From positions 1 through 26,454 of the forward strand of contig JAILOS010000112.1 of NCBI GenBank assembly GCA_024690695.1: 26,454 bases of DNA. The letters are read 5' to 3'. A program made the translations under genes and the position numbers. The notes beneath the pieces were generated by a model. The model saw nothing but the letters and a program-made list of their open reading frames with translations. It searched no databases and was not told the origin of the DNA. Source of the DNA: Oscillospiraceae bacterium. Lineage in GTDB: Bacteria; Bacillota_A; Clostridia; Oscillospirales; Oscillospiraceae. Positions within the stretch are counted from its first letter, which is position 1. Every line of letters begins with the position of its first letter. This document shows positions 1-7,430 of this stretch, piece by piece.

Positions 1-708
1 GAACCGGAGCCGACGGCCGAACCGGAGCCGACGCCGACACCCGAACCGACCCCGACGCCGGAGCCGCCGCGCGTCGTCGTGCTCGACCCCGGCCACCAGA
101 GCCGCGCCGATTCTTCGACGGAGCCGGTCGGCCCCGGCGCCGGGGAGCGGAAGGCCCGCGTATCGAGCGGCACCGAGGGCGTCGTGACCGGGATCCCGGA
201 ATATGAGCTGAATCTGGCCGTGGCGCTGCTGCTGCGGGACGAGCTGGAAGCGCGGGGCTACACCGTCGTGATGACCCGCACGGAGAACGAGGTCTCCCTC
301 TCCAACGCCGAGCGGGCGGAGCTCTCGAACGCCGCCGGGGCCGAGGCCTTCGTGCGCATCCACGCCAACGGCAGCGACGATCCCGCGCAGCGGGGCGTGA
401 TGACGGTCTGCATCACGCCGGACAACCCCTTCGTCCCCGAGACCTTCACGGCAAGCCGCGCGCTCGCTGAGGTCCTGCTGGAAAAGCTCGGCGAGGCGAT
501 GGACTGCCCGCCGGAGCGCCGCGTCCTCTGGGAAACGGACGGGATGAGCGGCCTCAATTACAGCCGGGCGCCCGCCGTGATCGTCGAAATGGGCTATATG
601 TCCAACCCCGAGGAGGACCGCCTGCTGGCCGATCCGGCGCAGCGGCAGCGCCTTGCCGCCGCTCTGGCCGACGGGCTGGACGAGTGGTTTGAACAGAGGG
701 AAGAATAG
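1..708 (+). CDS. N-acetylmuramoyl-L-alanine amidase (Amidase_3), 5'-truncated by window
   Basis: A zinc amidase that cleaves the MurNAc-L-Ala bond of peptidoglycan outside the membrane. The frame is open from base 1, so the start and probable signal or anchor lie upstream. Codons 1-23 encode a Glu/Thr/Pro linker of EP and TP repeats, typical of a wall-spanning spacer. The catalytic domain follows directly: DPGH (His at codon 32), the Glu of YELN (codon 69), the His of RIHANGS (codon 121) and the Glu of VIVEMGYMSN (codon 196) match the zinc ligands and catalytic Glu of Amidase_3 (CwlC/AmiC-like). The protein ends TAG at 706-708. The family and active site are clear. The exact role (cell separation, sporulation or mother-cell lysis) cannot be read from this fragment. 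Confidence 0.93.
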   Translation, partial: EPEPTAEPEPTPTPEPTPTPEPPRVVVLDPGHQSRADSSTEPVGPGAGERKARVSSGTEGVVTGIPEYELNLAVALLLRDELEARGYTVVMTRTENEVSLSNAERAELSNAAGAEAFVRIHANGSDDPAQRGVMTVCITPDNPFVPETFTASRALAEVLLEKLGEAMDCPPERRVLWETDGMSGLNYSRAPAVIVEMGYMSNPEEDRLLADPAQRQRLAAALADGLDEWFEQREE

Positions 709-748
709 CAAAAGAGCTTCGGAAGCGGCCGCTTCCGAAGCTCTTTTG
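709..748. terminator. Bidirectional intrinsic terminator (40-bp perfect palindrome)
   Basis: The 40 bases form a perfect inverted repeat centred on GGCC at 727-730. A-rich bases lie at the left arm and TTTTG at the right, so it can terminate the amidase on the plus strand and the histidine kinase on the minus strand, whose stop is at 762. Confidence 0.85.
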
Positions 749-761
749 CGCTTGTTTTCGT

Positions 762-2081
762 CTATTCGGCTTTATCGATCGGCAGGATCAGCTCGGCGGC
801 GTAGTTTTCGCCGTCGGAGCGCGTCTCGAAGCGCCCGCCCATGTGCCGCATGATCTTTTCGCAGGTGCGGATGCCGATCTTCGTGCTCTCGACCCGGTCG
901 CCGCGTCTGGCGATCCGGTTGGACAGACTCAGCGCGAGCTCGCCGCCGCCGCTCTCGGTCAGAAACAGGACGGGGCGGGAGGGATCGGCGTATTTTTTGA
1001 TGTTGGAGACGAGGTTGTCGAGCACGCGCTTGAGATAGAGCGGATCGACCTGCAGCGAGCCCTCGACCGGGCCGCCGACGCGCTGCACGGTGAAGCCCGC
1101 GTCCGCGATGTCGAATTCCGCCTCGCCGAGAAGCTGCTCCAGCAGAAGCTGCGCGTCGAAGCGCTCCGGATTCATCTCCAGATCGGCCCGCCCGAAGACC
1201 AGGAAGTAGCGGAACAGCTCGTCCGTCAGACTTTTGAGCTCCATCGCCTTGTCGTAGGCCGATTCGGTGAACTGGCTGCGCTGCTCCTCCGGCAGCCTGC
1301 TCTCCCGCAGCAGCCCCAGATAGCCGATCAGGCTCGTCATCGGGGTGCGGATATCGTGGGAGATCGCGGTGATCAGCTCGGAGTTGGCCTCCCAGGCGCG
1401 GCGCTCGTTGCCCATGCGCTCAATGACCGAGCGGCGCATCAGGTCGATGTCGTCGGCGAGCGCGGCGATCTCGTCGTCTCCGGAGGCAGCGATCGGCTTC
1501 TCCAGATCGCCGGCGCTGACCTCGGCGGCCTTGCGCGACAGCGAAACGATCCGCCGCGTCAGTCGTCCGGTGTAGGTCACCTGAATGCCGATGTAGGTGA
1601 TGCCCGTCAGAATCGTGGTGAGGATCACGTTGACGGCCAGCTCGCGTTTTTCGGAGCTGTCGCCGATGGCGATCTGATACATCCCGTCGGCAAAGCGCAT
1701 CGGATAGAGCTTGCCGTACTGCGTGTCCGGCTGCAGGGAGGGCCCGTTGTTGACGCGTCCGGCGCTCACGCGCGCGGAGACGTTATCGTCCTGATAGATC
1801 AGGATCGTCACGTAGTCGTGCTGCCGGGTCCAGCGGGCGATCGCGGCGGTGTCGCTGCCGGCGACGAGGTTGGCCGTCACGTAGCTGCTGAACTGCGAAT
1901 AGATCGCGGCCTTGCGGGAGGCGACGGAGGCGGGACTCATATAGATGTTCTCCACCGCGTAGCGCCCGGCGCTGCTCACGGCCAGAAACACCAGGGCGGC
2001 GCAGGCCGCGGCCGCGAGCTGCGAGAGGAGCATTTTGGCGTTGAGCGAATGAAACGCGCGCCGCAGCTTTTCCTTAATCAA
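762..2081 (-). CDS. Sensor histidine kinase (HAMP-HisKA-HATPase)
   Basis: Membrane sensor kinase of 439 aa, partner of the response regulator just upstream. Two membrane segments (about residues 17-38 and 150-170) flank an extracytoplasmic sensor loop of about 110 residues. A HAMP linker follows (about 171-225), then HisKA with phospho-acceptor His242 in SHDIRTP. The N-box is RVLDNLVSNIKKYA (Asn356 and Asn360). The usual DxGxG G1 box is not visible; the ATP-lid region instead reads ESTKIGIRTCEKIMRHMGG. The start is a TTG at 2081-2079, overlapping the regulator's TAA (2076-2074), with GGGAAAGGG upstream, which implies translational coupling. An internal Met17 is an alternative start but would drop the N-terminal basic segment. 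Its signal is unknown. The neighbouring transporter genes are the likely target of the pathway. Confidence 0.92.
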   Translation of the reverse strand: MIKEKLRRAFHSLNAKMLLSQLAAAACAALVFLAVSSAGRYAVENIYMSPASVASRKAAIYSQFSSYVTANLVAGSDTAAIARWTRQHDYVTILIYQDDNVSARVSAGRVNNGPSLQPDTQYGKLYPMRFADGMYQIAIGDSSEKRELAVNVILTTILTGITYIGIQVTYTGRLTRRIVSLSRKAAEVSAGDLEKPIAASGDDEIAALADDIDLMRRSVIERMGNERRAWEANSELITAISHDIRTPMTSLIGYLGLLRESRLPEEQRSQFTESAYDKAMELKSLTDELFRYFLVFGRADLEMNPERFDAQLLLEQLLGEAEFDIADAGFTVQRVGGPVEGSLQVDPLYLKRVLDNLVSNIKKYADPSRPVLFLTESGGGELALSLSNRIARRGDRVESTKIGIRTCEKIMRHMGGRFETRSDGENYAAELILPIDKAE

Positions 2082-2763
2082 TTTGATAGCCCTTTCCCCA
2101 GACGGTGCGGATGATCTTGGGCGAGGACGGGTTTTCCTCGATCTTGCGGCGCAGGTTCAGCACGTGCACCATCACGGTGTTCCCCGAGCCGGGCAGGAAG
2201 CGCTCCTTCCACACGGATTCGTAGAGCTCGGGCGCGGTGACGGTGGTGCCGCGGTTGCGCAGCAGATACTCCAGAATGGAAAATTCCGTGTCCGTCAGCG
2301 CGACGGTCTTCCCGCTGTTGACGACGGTGCGCGCGGCGAGGTCCACTTCGAGGTTGTCCACGGCCAGAGCCGCGTCCGGCTTGCCGCGGTATTCGCGGTA
2401 GCGCCGCAGCAGCGAGGACACCTTCGCCAGCAGCTCGTCCTGCGAGAAGGGCTTGGACAGGAAGTCGTCGCCTCCGCTGCGATAGGCGCTGATGCGGTCT
2501 CCCTCGGCGGATTTGGCCGTGAGAAAGAGCACCGGGGCGTTGCTGAACGCGCGCAGGGCGCTGCAGGCCTCATAGCCGTCCATACCCGGCATCATCACGT
2601 CGAGAATGATCAGATCGGTGTCCTTTTCCTTTTTAATGAGCTCCACGGCGGACGGGCCGTCGGCCGCCTCGCTGACCTTGTACAGCCCCTGCAGCAGCAG
2701 GCGCAGGACCTTGCGGATATCGGGATCGTCGTCGACGATCAGGATCTTCGATTGAACAGACAT
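2074..2763 (-). CDS. OmpR/PhoB-family response regulator
   Basis: Two-domain DNA-binding regulator of 229 aa. The receiver domain (about 5-115) shows the acidic triad DDD at 11-13, phospho-acceptor Asp55 in LIILDVMMPG, Thr82 in FLTAK and Lys104 in FLSKPF. The C-terminal winged helix (about 130-228) carries the family signature LTDTEFSILEYLLRN and the recognition/wing segment ending TVWGKGYQI. ATG at 2763 is preceded by GAGGTGAT. The gene is first in a kinase operon divergent from the lipoprotein at 2952. TTAAG direct repeats with 10-bp period in the shared intergenic region are what an OmpR-type dimer would bind, so it probably activates the transport genes and may autoregulate. Confidence 0.95.
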   Translation of the reverse strand: MSVQSKILIVDDDPDIRKVLRLLLQGLYKVSEAADGPSAVELIKKEKDTDLIILDVMMPGMDGYEACSALRAFSNAPVLFLTAKSAEGDRISAYRSGGDDFLSKPFSQDELLAKVSSLLRRYREYRGKPDAALAVDNLEVDLAARTVVNSGKTVALTDTEFSILEYLLRNRGTTVTAPELYESVWKERFLPGSGNTVMVHVLNLRRKIEENPSSPKIIRTVWGKGYQID

Positions 2764-2781
2764 GGTATCACCTCGGCTTGT

Positions 2782-2809
2782 ATTGTATCACATTCGCGGC
2801 GCATCTCAA
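2782..2809 (-). promoter_or_regulatory. Sigma-A-type promoter for the two-component operon
   Basis: On the minus strand there is a -35 TTGAGA (2809-2804), a 16-bp spacer and a -10 TACAAT (2787-2782). Predicted transcription start is near 2775, leaving a very short leader before the regulator ATG at 2763. Confidence 0.7.
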
Positions 2810-2823
2810 CCGCTTTTTGCCCG

Positions 2824-2840
2824 TTTTAAGTTTTTTTAAG
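2824..2840 (+). promoter_or_regulatory. Candidate response-regulator box 1 (TTAAG direct repeat)
   Basis: TTTTAAG occurs at 2824-2830 and again at 2834-2840; the TTAAG cores (2826 and 2836) are exactly 10 bp apart. That is the half-site phasing used by PhoB/OmpR dimers. The box sits upstream of the minus-strand -35 and 39 bp upstream of the second pair. Confidence 0.6.
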
Positions 2841-2863
2841 GTTGTGTGCGCGTTTCCGGCGCA

Positions 2864-2907
2864 TTTAAGACTTCTTAAGATGCATTTTTCCGGAGCTGTG
2901 ATAGAAT
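2864..2907 (+). promoter_or_regulatory. Activator-dependent promoter of the lipoprotein/transport cluster with TTAAG box 2
   Basis: A second TTAAG pair (cores 2865-2869 and 2875-2879, again 10 bp apart) ends exactly where a -35 hexamer would start for the -10-like TAGAAT at 2902-2907. The -35 hexamer itself (2879-2884) is poor. This is the layout of PhoB-type class II promoters, where the regulator replaces -35 recognition. Confidence 0.6.
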
Positions 2908-2951
2908 CAGCGTGGACAGAAAAACACCCGGTTTTTCAAGGAGGAAGAAAC

Positions 2952-5420
2952 ATGAAAAAAATGAAACGCGCGGCGGCTCTGCTGCTGGCTGTGCTGACGC
3001 TGCTGGCGCTCTCCGCCTGCGGCGACAAGAACGCGGAGGAGACCCCGCCGCCGGAGTTCGTCTATAAAGCCACGTTCAAGCCCTTTAAGCTCGACGCGAG
3101 CTGGTTCAACGCGACCGCGGTCACGCCGCAGGGCTTCTACGGCTACGCCAGCAAGGTGATCGGCAAGAGCGAACAGACCGTGGACGAGTACGGGAACGTG
3201 ATCGAGCCCTACGATATTTACGGCCAGGGGCTGGTCTTCGTCGGCACGGACGGCAAGGTCAGGGAGCTCCCGGACTATAAGCAGATGGAATACACGCCCG
3301 CCGAGGGCCATGACAGCTATACCTATACCGCCTGCCTGCTGGTCCAGGCGGACGGCAGCTTCCTGACGCTGGAGGAGGCCTATGAGAACTGGCGCGTCCC
3401 GCTGTCGGGCGACGGCGCGGTCGTCTATCGGACGAGCAGCGACGAGGAGGACGTGGATGAGCCCGCTTACTCGGACGAGGACTATTACTATGAGGACCCC
3501 TACGAGTACAAGTACGAGCAGCACTATTTCGTCCGCCGTCTCAACGCCGACGGCAAGGAGCTGTCCTGCGTGGAGCTGGACATCTCGAAGCTCATCGAAG
3601 AGAACGAGAATTTTTATCTCAACGACGGCATGGGCGTGACCGCCGAGGGCAAGGCTGTCTGCCCCGGCTGCGACGGCATCTACGTCTTTGACGTCAACAC
3701 CGGCGCCTACATCGGCAAGATCACCGGCGTCGACTGGGTGGAGAAGGTCTTCACCATGCCCGACGGCAGCGTGTCCGTGACCTATTACGGCGAGACCGGG
3801 CAGGAGCTCGCGTCGGTGGACGCCGAAAAGCTCCGCCTCGGCAAGGGCAGCAAGATCAGCTTCGACTCCTGGTCGGCCGTCGTCAGCGGCGTCGGCCACG
3901 ACTTCTATTACACCAACGGCGTCAACTTCTTTGCCTGCGACCTGGACGGCGAACAGCCCGAGAAGCTCTTCAACTGGATCAACTGCGACGTGGACAACGA
4001 CGAGATCAGCAGCGTCACCGTCACCGAGGACGGCAAGATCGTCGCGATCCAGTCCGAGTGGAACGAAAAGACGCAGAGCTCCGACTACACGCTGGTGACG
4101 GTGGAAAAGGTCCCCTACGCCTCCGTGCCGCAGAAGCAGGTCCTCACGCTGGCGACGCAGTACGTGGACTACTACGTCAAAAAGGAGATCATCAAGTTCA
4201 ACCGCGCCCATGACGACGTGCGCATCGAGCTGAAGGACTACTCCGAATACAACAGTCAGGACAACTGGGACGCCGGCCTTACGAAGCTGACGACCGAGAT
4301 CCTGGCCGGGGATGTGCCGGACATCATCGACCTCAACGGACTGCCGGCCAGACAGATGGCGGCCAAGGGCCTGCTGGCAGACCTCTACCCGCTCGTCGAC
4401 GCCGATCCCGAGCTCAAGCGCGGCGACTTCTTCCCCAATGTGCTGAGCGCGCTGGAGATGAACGGCCAGCTCTACGAGACCTGCTCGAACTTTACGGTCA
4501 TCACCGGCGTCGGCGCCTCCCGCGTGGTCGGCACGCAGCCCGGCTGGACCTACCGCGAGCTGATGGATACGCTGCAGAAGATGGACAAGGACTGCACCGT
4601 TTTCGGCGTCGGCGAGACCCGCTACGACATCCTGCAGTACTGTCTGACGCTGGATCTGGACCACTTCGTCGACTGGAACTCGGGCAAGGTGAGCTTCGAC
4701 AGCCAGGAATTCATCGACTTTCTGAACTTCACCAAAAACTTCCCCGCCGACTTTGACTGGGAGCATTACGAGTGGAGCGAGGAGGACAACGATTACAACC
4801 GCATCCGCTCCGGCCGTCAGCTCCTGCAGTATTACTACATCTCCGCCTTCAGCGATATCAGCTATCTGGAGAACATTTACGGCGGCCTGAACGGCTTCAC
4901 CTTCAAGGGCCTGCCCACGGCCGAAGGCGTCGGCAGCATGCTGTCGCTCGGAACCGGCTTCGGCATCAGCGCCAAGTGCGAAAACAAGGAAGCCGCCTGG
5001 TCCTTCGTGCGCACCTTTATGACCGAGGACTACCAGGACGCCAACCAGTGGAACTTCCCCTCGAACCTGAACAGCTTCAACAAGCTTAAGCAGAAGGCCA
5101 TGACCGTCGAGTACTGGCTGGACGACAGCGGGAAGAAGATCATCGACGAAGAGACCGGAGAGCCGATGAAGATGGACAAGGGCGGCTACTGGGACGAGGA
5201 GAAAAACGAATGGGTCTCCATCTACTCCTACTCCGCCGAGGAGGTCGGCAAGATCGAGGAGCTGGTCCGCGGCACCTCGAAGGTCTACGATCTGGACGAC
5301 TCGATCAACCAGATCATCCGCGAGCAGATCGAGGCCTTCTTCGCCGGACAGCGCAGCGCCGAGGACACGGCGCGCCTGATCCAGAGCAAGGTCAGCATCT
5401 ACGTCAACGAGAAGCGCTGA
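2952..5420 (+). CDS. Large lipoprotein with C-terminal ABC solute-binding domain
   Basis: Surface-anchored solute-binding protein of 822 aa. The start at 2952 is chosen over an in-frame upstream codon because AAGGAGG lies at 2938-2944 and a lipoprotein signal follows at once, with lipobox LSAC and lipidated Cys23. Residues about 30-390 are an extra domain of repeated short beta-type blocks with DG turns (VGTDGK, LNADGK, VTAEGK, MPDGS, VTEDGK), suggestive of a beta-propeller, with a very acidic, Tyr-rich insert near residues 163-185. From about 394 (QVLTLATQYVDYYVKKEI) to the end is a family-1 extracellular solute-binding domain, including GDVPDIIDLNGLP and the usual C-terminal NQIIREQIEAFFAG region. 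Ordinary SBPs are about 400-450 aa, so this is a fusion. The ligand is not identifiable. The two permeases follow. Confidence 0.9.
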   Translation: MKKMKRAAALLLAVLTLLALSACGDKNAEETPPPEFVYKATFKPFKLDASWFNATAVTPQGFYGYASKVIGKSEQTVDEYGNVIEPYDIYGQGLVFVGTDGKVRELPDYKQMEYTPAEGHDSYTYTACLLVQADGSFLTLEEAYENWRVPLSGDGAVVYRTSSDEEDVDEPAYSDEDYYYEDPYEYKYEQHYFVRRLNADGKELSCVELDISKLIEENENFYLNDGMGVTAEGKAVCPGCDGIYVFDVNTGAYIGKITGVDWVEKVFTMPDGSVSVTYYGETGQELASVDAEKLRLGKGSKISFDSWSAVVSGVGHDFYYTNGVNFFACDLDGEQPEKLFNWINCDVDNDEISSVTVTEDGKIVAIQSEWNEKTQSSDYTLVTVEKVPYASVPQKQVLTLATQYVDYYVKKEIIKFNRAHDDVRIELKDYSEYNSQDNWDAGLTKLTTEILAGDVPDIIDLNGLPARQMAAKGLLADLYPLVDADPELKRGDFFPNVLSALEMNGQLYETCSNFTVITGVGASRVVGTQPGWTYRELMDTLQKMDKDCTVFGVGETRYDILQYCLTLDLDHFVDWNSGKVSFDSQEFIDFLNFTKNFPADFDWEHYEWSEEDNDYNRIRSGRQLLQYYYISAFSDISYLENIYGGLNGFTFKGLPTAEGVGSMLSLGTGFGISAKCENKEAAWSFVRTFMTEDYQDANQWNFPSNLNSFNKLKQKAMTVEYWLDDSGKKIIDEETGEPMKMDKGGYWDEEKNEWVSIYSYSAEEVGKIEELVRGTSKVYDLDDSINQIIREQIEAFFAGQRSAEDTARLIQSKVSIYVNEKR

Positions 5421-5443
5421 TCCGACAGCAGCAAAAAAACGCA

Positions 5444-5473
5444 GCGGCCTGCGCGGGGAACCGCGCAGGCCGC
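5444..5473 (+). terminator. Strong hairpin between solute-binding gene and permeases
   Basis: A 13-bp perfect GC-rich stem (5444-5456 with 5461-5473) and a GGAA loop. There is no T-tract on the plus side, but seven A residues precede it, so it would work as an intrinsic terminator for minus-strand transcripts and as a stability or partial-termination element for the lipoprotein mRNA. Confidence 0.55.
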
Positions 5474-5525
5474 GGAACTGCCGGGCGATAACGAAACGGA
5501 AACAACGGTTAACATAACTTTTCTC

Positions 5526-5554
5526 TTGAACCGCGCGGAAAAGCCGTGTATAAT
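5526..5554 (+). promoter_or_regulatory. Sigma-A-type promoter for permease genes
   Basis: TTGAAC (5526-5531), a 17-bp spacer and a consensus TATAAT (5549-5554). The ATG of the first permease is at 5611, so the leader is about 50 nt. This gives the permease-adaptor block its own start, separate from the lipoprotein. Confidence 0.8.
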
Positions 5555-5610
5555 ACGATCGGAGCCGTACCGTAAGGGACGGAAGCGGAAAAGCGCGCGA
5601 GAGGCCGGAT

Positions 5611-6501
5611 ATGAAAGAAAAAAGCAAAAGCAAAAGAATCAAGGACCGGCGGGACTTTTTGAAGAGCCTCTGCTTTCTGATGCCGAGCCTTCTGGGCGTG
5701 GGCGTCTTCTTCATCGTGCCCTTCGGCGTGGTCGTCTACTATTCGCTGATCGACGGGCCGTCCGGCAGCCATTTCGTCGCGCTGGAAAACTACCGGAAGC
5801 TGTTTTCCAACTCGGCTTTTCTGCTGGCGGCGAAGAACACGGCGATCTTCTCGGCGATGGCGGTGCCGCTGGCGGTCGTGCTGGCGCTGATGCTGGCGCT
5901 GATGCTGGAATGCCGCATCCCGCTCAAGAGTCATTTCCGCACCTTCTTCCTCAGCCCGATGATGGTCCCGGTGGCCTCCGTCGTGCTGATCTGGCAGGTC
6001 GTTTTCAACTACCACGGGACCGCCAACGAGCTGCTGCAGCTCTTCGGCGCGGACAAGATCGACTGGCTGCTGTCCGAAAAGGCGCGGCTGGTCGTGCTGC
6101 TCCTTTTCCTGTGGAAGAATCTGGGCTACAACATGATCCTCTTCATGGCCAATCTCTCGAACATCCCGAAGGAGCTGCTGGAGGTGGCGGACGTCGAGGG
6201 CGCGAGCGAGGCCTATAAGTTTTTCAGCATCAAGCTGCGCTATCTGTCGCCGACGCTGCTGTTCGTCACGATTCTCTCGCTGATCAGCTCCTTCAAGGTC
6301 TTCCGCGAGGTCTATCTGCTGGCCGGGGCGTATCCCTACGATCCGATCTACACGCTGCAGCACTTCATGAACAACACCTTCGGCTATCTGGACTATCAGA
6401 AGCTGTCCGCCGCCGCCGTGCTGATGGCGGTGGTGATGGTTGTCATTATCGCCTTCCTGTTCCTGGCGGAGCATCTGTACGGAAAGGACGTGGAAGGATG
6501 A
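5611..6501 (+). CDS. ABC transporter permease, sugar type (MalF/UgpA-like)
   Basis: Integral membrane permease of 296 aa with about six hydrophobic segments, beginning near residue 20 (FLMPSLLGVGVFFIVPFGVV). The cytoplasmic EAA loop that docks the ATPase is intact: ELLEVADVEGASEAYKFFSI, with the conserved EAA-like Glu-Val-Ala, the Gly and a downstream Leu-Ser-Pro. This is the CUT1 (carbohydrate uptake) signature. Its TGA overlaps the ATG of the next permease (ATGA at 6498-6501), so the two are coupled and presumably form a heterodimer. The upstream lipoprotein supplies the binding domain. No ATPase is encoded nearby; CUT1 systems in Firmicutes often borrow a shared MsmK-like ATPase. Confidence 0.94.
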   Translation: MKEKSKSKRIKDRRDFLKSLCFLMPSLLGVGVFFIVPFGVVVYYSLIDGPSGSHFVALENYRKLFSNSAFLLAAKNTAIFSAMAVPLAVVLALMLALMLECRIPLKSHFRTFFLSPMMVPVASVVLIWQVVFNYHGTANELLQLFGADKIDWLLSEKARLVVLLLFLWKNLGYNMILFMANLSNIPKELLEVADVEGASEAYKFFSIKLRYLSPTLLFVTILSLISSFKVFREVYLLAGAYPYDPIYTLQHFMNNTFGYLDYQKLSAAAVLMAVVMVVIIAFLFLAEHLYGKDVEG

Positions 6502-7373
6502 AGAAGAAGCATTATTTCGGCCGCGGCGTCATGTTCCTGCTCTGCGTGGTCTTTTCCGTGCTGTTTCTGCTCCCCACGGTGCTGACGATCACCAACTCCT
6601 TTATGGCCGAAAGCGAGATCAAATCCAACTACGGCATGATCTTCGCCACGACCGGGGGCGGCTACGTCTCGAAGACCGTCAACCTCAAGTTCATCCCGGA
6701 CAAGGTGACGCTGGATCAGTACATAAGCGGGCTCGTCAAATCCCCGCAGTATCTGATCAAATACTGGAACAGCATCCTGCTGGTTCTGCCGATCGTGATC
6801 TTTCAGGTGGCGATCGCCTCCGTGGCGGCCTACAGCTTTACACGCTGGCGCGGCAAGATCCGCAGCGGCATCTTTTTCTTCTACGTGATCCTGATGCTGA
6901 TGCCCTATCAGGTCACCCTCGTGCCGAACTATCTTGTCAGCAGCTGGCTCGGCATCCTCAACACCCGCTGGAGCATCATCCTGCCGGGTATCTTCGCCCC
7001 GTTTTCGGTGTTTCTGCTGACAAAATTCATGCGGCGCATCCCGTATTCGCTGATCGAGGCCGCCAAGGTCGACGGGGCGAGCGAGTGGCAGATCTTCACC
7101 CGCGTGTGTCTGCCCCAGTGCCGTTCGGCGCTGTTTTCGATCGCGATCCTGGTGTTTATCGACTACTGGAACATGGTCGAGCAGCCGCTCATCCTGCTCA
7201 ACGACGCGGATTCGCAGCCGCTGAGCGTGTTCCTCTCCAGCATCAACGAGGGAGAGATCGGGCTGGCCTTCGCGATGGCGACGGTCTATATGATCCCCTC
7301 GCTGCTGCTCTTCCTCTACGGAGAGGCCTACCTGGTGGAGGGCATCGCCAACTCCGGCAGCGTCAAGGGCTGA
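6498..7373 (+). CDS. ABC transporter permease, sugar type (MalG/UgpE-like)
   Basis: Second permease subunit, 291 aa, with a large extracytoplasmic loop after the first membrane segment and a typical MalG-type core. The EAA loop is SLIEAAKVDGASEWQIFTRV followed by LPQ, which matches the consensus well. The start ATG overlaps the previous stop; AAAGGA at 6483-6488 is a suitable ribosome binding site. The loop between the first two membrane segments (about residues 35-90) is long, with ESEIKSNYG and a Gly-rich stretch. Confidence 0.94.
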   Translation: MKKKHYFGRGVMFLLCVVFSVLFLLPTVLTITNSFMAESEIKSNYGMIFATTGGGYVSKTVNLKFIPDKVTLDQYISGLVKSPQYLIKYWNSILLVLPIVIFQVAIASVAAYSFTRWRGKIRSGIFFFYVILMLMPYQVTLVPNYLVSSWLGILNTRWSIILPGIFAPFSVFLLTKFMRRIPYSLIEAAKVDGASEWQIFTRVCLPQCRSALFSIAILVFIDYWNMVEQPLILLNDADSQPLSVFLSSINEGEIGLAFAMATVYMIPSLLLFLYGEAYLVEGIANSGSVKG

Positions 7374-7430
7374 GGAGAGCGCACAGACGGAAAAACGCAG
7401 AAGCGCCTGCGGGCGCGGGAGGACGACAGA

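Noticed and set aside
843..2114. 423-codon plus-strand open frame
   Set aside because: Shadow of the histidine kinase; the kinase motifs on the minus strand are unmistakable.
2907..5714. 935-codon open frame on the minus strand
   Set aside because: It is the antisense shadow of the lipoprotein gene in GC-rich DNA; no ribosome binding site, composition is runs of Val/Leu/Ala/Asp, and the plus strand encodes a clear lipoprotein.
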